From contig CBCTCU010000007.1 of NCBI GenBank assembly GCA_965145485.1, forward strand, positions 27,340 to 91,339: a stretch of 64,000 nt of DNA, given 5' to 3'. Under the pieces are notes generated by a model. That model saw only the letters and a program-made list of their open reading frames with translations. It ran no database searches and was not told where the DNA came from. Source of the DNA: CABQCM01 sp965145485. GTDB lineage: Bacteria > Bacillota > Clostridia > Oscillospirales > Acutalibacteraceae. How positions within the stretch are numbered: the stretch's first letter is position 1; each line of letters opens with the position of its first letter. This document shows, one piece after another, positions 17,786 to 24,189 of this stretch. Position numbers and translations under genes: made by a program.

Positions 17786-18574
17786 ATGGATTCAAGCTGT
17801 CGCGTCATCACGTTCAATATCCGGCGCAGCGCATGCGACGACGGTGACAACCGATGGGAGGCGCGAGCGCCGCATGTCATTCAATGGCTGGGTCAGCAGC
17901 AGGCGCACATCCTCTGTTTTCAGGAGTTGATGCCGGATGCCGCGCAGCTTCTCCAGCAGCACCTGCCAGGCTACGAGTGGGCTGGCTGCGGCCGGAGCGC
18001 CGAGCTGGGGGACGAGCACTGCCGCATCGCCTGGCGCAGTGATAGCCATGTCGCCACAGGTTGGGAGACCTTCTGGCTCAGCGATACCCCCACCCTTCCC
18101 GGCAGCAAATTTTCCAAGGGATGCACGGTCTGGCCGCGTACCTGTACGGTTGTTGCGCTATATCAACGTTCGAGCGGCCGGCGGTTTCGGGTATACAATA
18201 CCCATCTGGATCACGCCTGCGAATACTCCAAACAGGAAGGGGTACGGGTCCTTTTTCAGCGCATTGCCAGGGATCATCGGGAGGAGCCTCTCCCCTTTTT
18301 GCTGATGGGCGACTTCAACGCTACGCCCGATTCGGCCGTCGTCCGGCAGATTTTCGATTCCGCTCCGGCGCCTTTATCCGATTTTTCCGACTTACGCGGA
18401 GCGTCCTGTGAAATCACCTATCACGGTTACGGGCTGGACGCCCCCTGCAAAATCGACTATCTGCTCGCTACCTCGGAATGGGGGCTTCAGCAGCGGCATC
18501 TGGGCACATATCAGTGCCAGAGGGTATATTTGTCCGACCACTATCCCGTGATAGCCGATTTATACTGGAAATAA
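17786..18574 (+). CDS. endonuclease/exonuclease/phosphatase (EEP) family hydrolase
   Basis: A 262-aa metal-dependent phosphoesterase without a signal peptide. All EEP catalytic segments are present in order: VITFNIRRS with the Asn, ILCFQEL with the metal Glu, VYNTHLDHA with His, FLLMGDFNATPDS with Asp-Asn, KIDYLLA, and LSDHYPVIADL with the terminal Asp-His pair. The substrate could be DNA, a phospholipid or an inositol phosphate; nothing in the sequence decides this. The ATG at 17786 lies 9 bases from AAGGAG, which excludes the closer ATG at 17777. It follows purD by 209 bp in the same direction with no clear terminator between. Confidence 0.85.
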   Translation: MDSSCRVITFNIRRSACDDGDNRWEARAPHVIQWLGQQQAHILCFQELMPDAAQLLQQHLPGYEWAGCGRSAELGDEHCRIAWRSDSHVATGWETFWLSDTPTLPGSKFSKGCTVWPRTCTVVALYQRSSGRRFRVYNTHLDHACEYSKQEGVRVLFQRIARDHREEPLPFLLMGDFNATPDSAVVRQIFDSAPAPLSDFSDLRGASCEITYHGYGLDAPCKIDYLLATSEWGLQQRHLGTYQCQRVYLSDHYPVIADLYWK

Positions 18575-18762
18575 CGCATCGTCCGCCGCTGAAGCAGTGC
18601 AATCACGGCCATGAGCTGGCTGAAGGAAGCTTCGCCTTATTGCCGCTGCCTGAAATTTTGGTTTTTGTGTCTATCGCAATGATATTTTTAATTCGATAAA
18701 AGCAGTTTTTATCTGTATGCTTGCCATCGATTCCTTTGGAGTTACTCTTCTAAATAAGCATT

Positions 18763-18799
18763 ATCGCCGTGAACCAGTCACTTCTGGATTCACGGCGAT
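18763..18799 (-). terminator. terminator of lipoprotein gene 1
   Basis: An 11-bp perfect inverted repeat, ATCGCCGTGAA / TTCACGGCGAT, 8 bp after the stop codon. The T tract on the minus strand is modest. Confidence 0.65.
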
Positions 18800-18807
18800 T
18801 TTCAGTA

Positions 18808-19407
18808 TCAAGGCACAAGCATTGCGTCGATGTCCTCTCCTTCTCCCAAATGCTCTTCATGCTGCTGGGGGACAATTTCAGTAATACCCTCAACATCCGC
18901 TTTATTCACTTCCAAAAGGATTCGCCACCCAGCCATATCGGCTGTTTGGAAAAAGGGTGATATGGTAGTATAATCAATGATTAACTGCTGCCCCGATCGG
19001 GAGAGAAAATTGATTTGGTCTCGCATAGAACCGCTGGGGTGGTTTTGGGACATTAAAATAATAGCTTTTTCATGAAAAAATTCATCCTCGTATTTTTGGG
19101 TATAGTCAAGGTCTTCTTGACGCTCAACCATATCATTATTCAATTTTTCCTGTTGAAAGCATTCTTGGAGCTGCTCATTACTATGGATGACCTGGGCAGA
19201 AAAATCCGTATCCTGCGCTTCCCCGTAGCGATATCCTATATTTACATATTCCCCCACAGTGAAAGGGATATGCGGCTGCTCGGATTGCACCGCGTTTTCA
19301 CTACTGCATCCTGCCACCGTGCATATTCCAATGATCGCCAAAACAGCAGCAAATAAACAGTTGAAATTAGAGAAACCATGGTGGTGGCGATATCGGCTTA
19401 GATTCAT
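18808..19407 (-). CDS. lipoprotein, paralog 1 of a tandem family of three
   Basis: A 199-aa predicted lipoprotein. The signal peptide ends in the lipobox TVAGC (Cys near residue 34), so the mature protein should be anchored to the outer face of the membrane. The mature domain shares with its two neighbours an EFFHEKAIILMSQ strand, a QLIIDYTTISP strand, GWRILLEVNKADVEG, and a C-terminal IVPQQHEEHLGE. This pattern resembles small beta-sandwich domains such as the C-terminal domain of PrcB, but that comparison is unverified. Start 19407 follows AGAGGGTG. It has its own consensus promoter (19492-19520) and terminator. Function unknown. Confidence 0.8.
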   Translation of the reverse strand: MNLSRYRHHHGFSNFNCLFAAVLAIIGICTVAGCSSENAVQSEQPHIPFTVGEYVNIGYRYGEAQDTDFSAQVIHSNEQLQECFQQEKLNNDMVERQEDLDYTQKYEDEFFHEKAIILMSQNHPSGSMRDQINFLSRSGQQLIIDYTTISPFFQTADMAGWRILLEVNKADVEGITEIVPQQHEEHLGEGEDIDAMLVP

Positions 19408-19491
19408 TTTTCTACACCCTCTCTTTGGAAATGGCAAATGCCAACGATAGGATATTAACGTAAAACCTACTAGGGTATCAGATGGTTATTT

Positions 19492-19520
19492 ATTATATTT
19501 CCGGTTTTTTGTCTTGTCAA
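19492..19520 (-). promoter_or_regulatory. consensus sigma-A promoter of lipoprotein gene 1
   Basis: TTGACA (19520-19515), 17-base spacer and TATAAT (19497-19492) on the minus strand. A box TTACAAAAATTTAACC (19547-19532), shared with the other two paralogs, ends 11 bases upstream of the -35. Confidence 0.9.
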
Positions 19521-19531
19521 CCAGGAAACCA

Positions 19532-19547
19532 GGTTAAATTTTTGTAA
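19532..19547 (-). promoter_or_regulatory. conserved upstream box, copy 1
   Basis: TTACAAAAATTTAACC on the minus strand, at a fixed distance from the -35. It is identical in copy 2 (20737-20752) and has one change in copy 3 (21819-21834). It could be a response-regulator site or UP element; which is unknown. Confidence 0.7.
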
Positions 19548-19572
19548 TCTATTCAGAATTTTCGTCTAAAAA

Positions 19573-19608
19573 ATGCTTGGGAAATAAAGAAAACAATTTC
19601 CCAAGCAT
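19573..19608 (-). terminator. intrinsic terminator of lipoprotein gene 2
   Basis: A 13-bp inverted repeat ATGCTTGGGAAAT / ATTTCCCAAGCAT with a 10-base loop, followed on the minus strand by TTTTTAGA. Confidence 0.85.
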
Positions 19609-19669
19609 ATAAACATTGACCACATCGAAAAAATAACACAATACATTACTTATGGCTCAATATCAGAGG

Positions 19670-20455
19670 TCATTCCGATAGCCAATCCATCTTCTCCACA
19701 TGCTGTTGCAGTACAACATCGCTAACTTCCCCTATGTCCTCTTTGCGTACCTCCACAAGAATACGCCAGCTAGCTTCTGCATCCTCACGGATTACCGGTA
19801 TAATCGTAGTATAGTCAACAATCAACTGTTGATTGGCGCGGGTGACGGCATCAATCCGAGTTTTATCTGAGGAATGGGAATAGTTGCGAGCGATTACGAT
19901 TAAAGCTTTCTCTGTAAAAAAAGCTTCGTTGTATTGCCGGGTATAGTCATAATCGTCGGGATAGGGTTCATACCATCTCTCTTGCTCGTACACCTCTATA
20001 AGCTCTGCCATACTGGTAACTAGTTTCGCAGAAGAATAGTCCGAGCCTCGTCTCTCCTCTTCACCGATTGGACGATATGCCCCCACAGATTTATATACAG
20101 CAGAAAATGGGATAGACGTAGTCGTCTCAGCCGTATCACTCCCTGTATGGGACGGCTCTACCAACGAGAAAGTATCGAAGTCCGACGACGAGTTCTCGGA
20201 GGCAACTACCGACGCCGTGGACGAGACGGCATCCTCTTCCGACACAGCCTCCTTTCCACTAGCAACCGAAGGTGCTTCATTCGAAGGCCGCGGCTACGCC
20301 TCAGATACAACAGCATCCATTTCAGAAACGTCCGTATTGACACTGGATAATTCAGCCGTCGGCGCTTCCTGCCTTTGGCAGCCGTTCGCTGCCAGCAGAC
20401 AAGCCAGCGATATCGCCCCCGCTATGCAACGAAGGATAACACCTGCTTTGTTCAT
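19670..20455 (-). pseudogene. lipoprotein paralog 2, interrupted by an in-frame TAG
   Basis: Read from the ATG at 20455, which has a strong AAAGGAG ribosome site, the frame encodes a lipoprotein signal ending LLAANGC (Cys at residue 26) and a Ser/Thr-rich linker, then meets TAG at codon 54 (20296-20294). After it the same frame stays open to 19670 and encodes a full domain homologous to the two neighbours: EAFFTEKALIVIARN, QLIVDYTTIIP, SWRILVEVRKEDIG. So this is one gene broken by a single stop. A GTG at 20245, preceded by AAAGGAGG but only 2 bases away, could restart a cytosolic form. Sequencing error, recent inactivation or stop-codon readthrough are all possible. Confidence 0.75.
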
Positions 20456-20500
20456 ACAATCGGCTCCTTTCTGTAAGGATTGTTTCTGTTCTTATCTTGC

Positions 20501-20674
20501 TTAATACCATGCTATGGCAAACCAGATTGTGCGAGTCGTGTTACCATCGCGCTTATGCAATTGGACGTCGTAGACCCCAGATGGCATATTGTCCCGGTAA
20601 ATCATCTCTGTCGAGCTCATGTTCAGGCGGGAATCATACTGTAAGCCTGTGGATAAGTTTTGTCTAACTTCCAA
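20501..20674 (-). CDS. small ORF or gene remnant in the leader of lipoprotein gene 2
   Basis: A 57-codon open frame from TTG at 20674 to TAA, lying between the -10 box (20698) and the lipoprotein-2 ribosome site. Its translation (LQYDSRLNMSSTEMIYRDN, then SGVYDVQLHKRDGNTTR, ending WFAIAWY) has the alternating polar/hydrophobic pattern of a beta-rich extracellular domain. It may be the tail of a decayed protein or a small expressed gene. The start codon is weak: no good ribosome site, with AGGA about 14 bases upstream. Confidence 0.35.
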   Translation of the reverse strand: MEVRQNLSTGLQYDSRLNMSSTEMIYRDNMPSGVYDVQLHKRDGNTTRTIWFAIAWY

Positions 20675-20697
20675 TATTATTCCATGATCCTGTGATC

Positions 20698-20726
20698 ATT
20701 ATATTTCTAGTTTTGTGATGTGTCAA
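20698..20726 (-). promoter_or_regulatory. consensus sigma-A promoter of lipoprotein gene 2
   Basis: TTGACA (20726-20721), 17-base spacer and TATAAT (20703-20698). The leader to the ATG is about 235 nt and includes the small ORF at 20501-20674. Confidence 0.9.
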
Positions 20727-20736
20727 CTAGAAACCA

Positions 20737-20752
20737 GGTTAAATTTTTGTAA
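20737..20752 (-). promoter_or_regulatory. conserved upstream box, copy 2
   Basis: TTACAAAAATTTAACC on the minus strand, identical to copy 1 and ending 10 bases upstream of the -35. Confidence 0.7.
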
Positions 20753-20786
20753 TCTTTTAGATATTACAACCAAATCATTCTCCACG

Positions 20787-20830
20787 AAAAAAGCCCGGGA
20801 ATCCATACGATCCGATTCCCGGGCTTTTTT
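20787..20830 (-). terminator. strong terminator of lipoprotein gene 3
   Basis: A 17-bp inverted repeat (AAAAAAGCCCGGGAATC and its complement) with a 10-base loop, flanked by A and T runs, 24 bp after the stop codon. Confidence 0.92.
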
Positions 20831-20854
20831 CGTATCAGCTGATAAGCGTGTTTT

Positions 20855-21586
20855 TCACTCTCCTAGCTGCGCTTCATGCTGCTGAGGAACAATGTCCACA
20901 ACCCCATCGACATCGGATTTGTTGACTTGCAACAATTTATAGCACATTGCCGTAGCTCCATCTGCAAATACAGCTTTTTCAATGGTATAATCAATGATTA
21001 ATTGATCGTGGTTTCGGATGAGGGAATTCACTCGAATTTGATCGGATATGCTAGGCAAATATTTTGAAAAATACACAACAGCATACGTTTCAAAAAATGC
21101 TTCGGTATGGCTTGTAGAAAAGCCGGGACATTCTTCCCGAAATCCTTCCTCGTGATACAACGATTCCAGCTCTTCCACGCTACGGACAATCTGCGCATAA
21201 AAGGATCGATTTGGATTGGGATTCGTATTGATTAGGAAGCGATCAGTCGGACACTCTCCCACCCAAAAAGGCACGACCGATTCGGCTGTGCTTGCGTTTG
21301 ACTGCGGCGGTTTATTCGGTGAGGTGACTGGTGAACGATCCTCTTCTTGCCCGGAAGCTTCCGATGCCGCCGATGCTGTAGCACTCGATGGAATTGTTGT
21401 TGTGCTAGACAGCGTCGATGCATCCCCTGAGGTTAAAACGGATACGGATGATACATTTTGTACTTCTTCGTTGTCAGGATGAGACGTTTGGCTACCATGC
21501 CTGCCTTGGCAACCACTCATCGCCAACAAACAAGCCATAGATAACAGAATGGCCATCCAACGCATGATTTTTACAGAAACATTCAT
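20855..21586 (-). CDS. lipoprotein, paralog 3 of a tandem family of three
   Basis: A 243-aa lipoprotein: signal peptide with lipobox LAMSGC (Cys near residue 26), then a low-complexity Ser/Thr/Ala linker of about 75 residues, probably wall-spanning, then the domain shared with its neighbours: EAFFETYAVVYFSKYLPS, DQLIIDYTIEKAVF, LLQVNKSDVDGVVDIVPQQH. It has one more visible Cys pair (EECPGF and ATAMCYKLL) than paralog 1. The ATG at 21586 follows AAAGGAG. It has its own promoter (21780-21808). Function unknown; linker length is the main difference among the paralogs. Confidence 0.8.
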   Translation of the reverse strand: MNVSVKIMRWMAILLSMACLLAMSGCQGRHGSQTSHPDNEEVQNVSSVSVLTSGDASTLSSTTTIPSSATASAASEASGQEEDRSPVTSPNKPPQSNASTAESVVPFWVGECPTDRFLINTNPNPNRSFYAQIVRSVEELESLYHEEGFREECPGFSTSHTEAFFETYAVVYFSKYLPSISDQIRVNSLIRNHDQLIIDYTIEKAVFADGATAMCYKLLQVNKSDVDGVVDIVPQQHEAQLGE

Positions 21587-21779
21587 ATGAGCAACTCCTT
21601 TCCAATGAATTGCTATAAATAGGCACACTCCAAAAATGCCTGTGATATTGCCCGCCTGTTTCGCCCCCCTCCGCGCTAGATATCTGGATAGAATCGTGCG
21701 CTTTTTGAAAACCGGGGTAAAACGGAATGATATCTTGCATATGCAAATTAGATAAAATCTTCAAACTGTTGTTTCCTTC

Positions 21780-21808
21780 ATTCTAGCCGCTGCATTATGA
21801 AAAGTCAA
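21780..21808 (-). promoter_or_regulatory. promoter of lipoprotein gene 3
   Basis: TTGACT (21808-21803), 17-base spacer and TAGAAT (21785-21780), slightly weaker than the promoters of the other two paralogs. Leader about 185 nt. Confidence 0.8.
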
Positions 21809-21818
21809 CCATATAAAT

Positions 21819-21834
21819 GGTTAAACTTTTGTAA
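21819..21834 (-). promoter_or_regulatory. conserved upstream box, copy 3
   Basis: TTACAAAAGTTTAACC on the minus strand, one change from copies 1 and 2, ending 10 bases upstream of the -35. Confidence 0.7.
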
Positions 21835-21897
21835 CCTTTATTGTTAATGCCCAAAGCATTCTTACTACACCAAAAACAGAATCGCTAAAACAGAAGA

Positions 21898-21928
21898 CCC
21901 TCCGGAATACGCGTCGCATTCCGGAGGG
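21898..21928 (-). terminator. terminator downstream of the endoribonuclease gene
   Basis: An 11-bp perfect inverted repeat (CCCTCCGGAAT / ATTCCGGAGGG) with a 9-base loop, 22 bp after the stop, followed on the minus strand by TCTTCTGTTTT. Confidence 0.8.
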
Positions 21929-21950
21929 GGTTTGTGCCGCTCATGGAGCC

Positions 21951-22349
21951 TTATGTAGCCCCATGAGAGCCATGATTTCTTGGGCCGGATGGGCCGTTGG
22001 CCGTTGAGCCCAACCCAAAACTGACCGAAAGGGCCTGGTCGATCTGCGCCATATACTGGTTGTCAAGCGCGCCCATTTTTTCCTTGAGGCGCTTTTTGTC
22101 AATGGTGCGCACCTGCTCAAGCAGCACGATGGAATCTTTGGCAAGGCCCGAGCCGACCGCGTCGACCTGGATGTGGGTAGGCAGCTTGGTTTTATCGCTC
22201 TGGCTGGTGATGGCGGCGGCGATGACCGTCGGGCTGAAACGGTTGCCCACGTCGTTTTGGACGATCAGCACCGGACGGATTCCTCCCTGTTCCGAGCCCA
22301 CCACCGGGCTGAGGTCGGCATAATAAATGTCTCCCCGTCGGATGGACAT
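21951..22349 (-). CDS. MazF/PemK-type endoribonuclease (EndoA-like), no adjacent antitoxin
   Basis: A 132-aa member of the MazF/PemK family, single-strand sequence-specific mRNA interferases. The core is typical of Firmicutes EndoA: RRGDIYYADLSPVVGSEQGG, RPVLIVQNDVGNRFSPTVI, AAITSQSDKTKLPTH and DSIVLLEQVRTIDKKRL. The catalytic Arg and Thr of the family fall in RPVLIVQND and AAITSQ. A Gly/Ser/Asn-rich tail of about 18 residues after LSVSFGLG is longer than usual. No small antitoxin-like gene precedes it, and alr, its common neighbour, is 11 kb away. ATG at 22349 is preferred; GTG at 22358 is an in-frame alternative. Confidence 0.88.
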   Translation of the reverse strand: MSIRRGDIYYADLSPVVGSEQGGIRPVLIVQNDVGNRFSPTVIAAAITSQSDKTKLPTHIQVDAVGSGLAKDSIVLLEQVRTIDKKRLKEKMGALDNQYMAQIDQALSVSFGLGSTANGPSGPRNHGSHGAT

Positions 22350-22955
22350 ATTCTCCACACTCCAATTAGATTGTCAGGCGCGAGGCTGGATTCCTCCGCC
22401 CTGCAAATTTATTGTTGCCCGCCCAGCATTTTCTTATACCGACCGTGTGGGAAAATCGGAAAAATCCTGGACAAACAATGCTCTCTACTCCATTGTATAC
22501 CACACCCCTCTGATTGGTGCGTACAAGCCCGTGCGAGGTACTAACTGTTTTTTGTCTCATTGATTCCCGCGAACACAATACCGCCGACCATTTCGCTGTC
22601 TTCTCTACGGTACCCACGAGCACGGTGATAAAATAAAATCAAGCGTCCGCCTTATTGGGACGCATGATTTCATTTGTCAACTTTGCCCCTCAAATTAACC
22701 GGGGAAAAGCAAAAAGTAGCGGACAGGTTTTCATAGTAAGAATATAGGAAGCGCTAAGAAATATCGAATACTACCACCATGGAACGTAATCATTCCCTTT
22801 CGCTATTCCATGAGCGAGATCGCAATAAATTCTTTCAGAGAACGCAACCTACTTTGCTCCTTAATATAAAAGCAGCCCCAACTGCCATCATAACGCTGCA
22901 TACCAAGTTGACTTACTCATTTGCCGTTTCACTTCACCGTCTGAAATAAAATTAG
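22350..22955. other. intergenic region with no recognisable gene
   Basis: AT-richer than its surroundings. Frames here lack ribosome sites, and a search by eye for an antitoxin gene upstream of the MazF-type gene found none. It contains the hairpin at 22643-22663. Confidence 0.5.
22643..22663 (-). terminator. small terminator-like hairpin
   Basis: GCGTCC / GGACGC with a 9-base loop, followed on the minus strand by TTGATTTTATTTTAT. It could end transcripts from the hypothetical gene at 22956-24002, about 290 bp upstream. Confidence 0.5.
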
Positions 22956-24002
22956 TTATTTGCACAATGCTAATAATATAGGAAAATAAATATCGCAAAC
23001 TACACTTTCTTCCTTGCGCCAAGACGGTGCAAGCGAAGCATAATTTTTAAAATGTCGTAACTGCTCACTTCCAATACATTTCATCCATTCGTCATTCATC
23101 ATCATATCGCTTAGCGACTGGACGAAATATGGGTTTTCATCATCAAAGACAGGATAGGAAACGGATGCAGTGCCAAGATTCCGCATAAACCAAGCGAAAT
23201 CAATCGGATGATTGTCAAAACTATGAATGTCGATGACCTCTTTTGGTTCATTCCAGTTATGGTTGAACGGTCCTACAAAATGCCCACAGTTAATATAAAT
23301 AAAACCGTCTTGATAATCTTTCATCAGCTCTTTGCAATGCTGATACGATTTTTTTACCATAGCAAGATTATCTGCAGTACGCCAAGAAAGAGTTTTTTCT
23401 AAGATTCCGATATGATTTGCGGCAGGAAAAGCGGCTCCTTTTATGTAGTATCGGCATGGCTTCCCTCGAAATGTAGCCTTCTTCGAAAAGTCGTCCGGTG
23501 AGGAGTGAGCCAAAGCTCCTTGAAAAGCAAAAAGAGCATTTGAAATCTGTTCTTGTATCTGCGGTACAGTTTCATCAGCACCCAATTCCACCAACTGTTC
23601 CGCCCAAATTGCACGAAATCCACCACGCCCATGTTCATCCATAGCATTTCCAGATTTGTAGAAGTGGTCATTCCTATAATCTTGCCAGTTTTCCAGTGAA
23701 TCTCTGGCTTTCATCAAAAGCGGATTGGTAATCTCTACACCGTTTCTCTTCAACAAATCTACGGTAGAATCAAACCCATCGAAATAAACACCGTGAAGCA
23801 CCGAGCCGAAAAAGCCTGTCTCCTTTTGACATGCAAAAGCCTTTTTCACCTTTGGCAAACCAAGTATTTTGTCCTGCAGTTGCAGCATTTCCGCTGATTG
23901 AACCGATTCACCTAATATTTCTTTTTTGATACGGTATAAGATATTGGGGGGTGCGTTTTCCAAAAGAAAATCGATTCGATTTTGAAACCTTCTGTAATCC
24001 AT
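22956..24002 (-). CDS. hypothetical protein, AT-rich gene
   Basis: A 348-aa soluble protein I do not recognise. It is rich in aromatic residues and His, with no signal peptide or membrane helix. Features include FLLENAPPNILYRIKKEILG near the start, LPKVKKAFACQKETGFFGS, HGVYFDGFDSTVDLLKRNG, MDEHGRGGFRAIWAEQLVELG and HFVGPFNHNW. Repeated helical units with GFDS or GFRA turns vaguely suggest an alpha/alpha-toroid fold, which is unproven. The gene is visibly AT-richer than its neighbours, suggesting recent acquisition. ATG at 24002 has GGAGGAA 5 bases upstream. It stands alone between the RNase and ligA. Confidence 0.75.
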   Translation of the reverse strand: MDYRRFQNRIDFLLENAPPNILYRIKKEILGESVQSAEMLQLQDKILGLPKVKKAFACQKETGFFGSVLHGVYFDGFDSTVDLLKRNGVEITNPLLMKARDSLENWQDYRNDHFYKSGNAMDEHGRGGFRAIWAEQLVELGADETVPQIQEQISNALFAFQGALAHSSPDDFSKKATFRGKPCRYYIKGAAFPAANHIGILEKTLSWRTADNLAMVKKSYQHCKELMKDYQDGFIYINCGHFVGPFNHNWNEPKEVIDIHSFDNHPIDFAWFMRNLGTASVSYPVFDDENPYFVQSLSDMMMNDEWMKCIGSEQLRHFKNYASLAPSWRKEESVVCDIYFPILLALCK

Positions 24003-24189
24003 TGATTCCTCCACAACGCTCCAACATGGTATCGATCCACAGTTCGCTTGCAGGTAATCAGAGGCGGTGCAATCCTACTTTATCCATTGCGCCATGCACA
24101 AATTTTCTAGACATTTCTACGCAACAAGAGATCACAAAGAAGCACAATTCTTTCAATAAGCGAAGGGAGGACGATCGATTGCCTATCGA

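Noticed and set aside
21492..21764. 90-codon frame overlapping the start of lipoprotein 3
   Set aside because: It uses a TTG start with a fair ribosome site but overlaps the lipoprotein signal sequence in another frame and has no similarity to the small ORF of gene 2.
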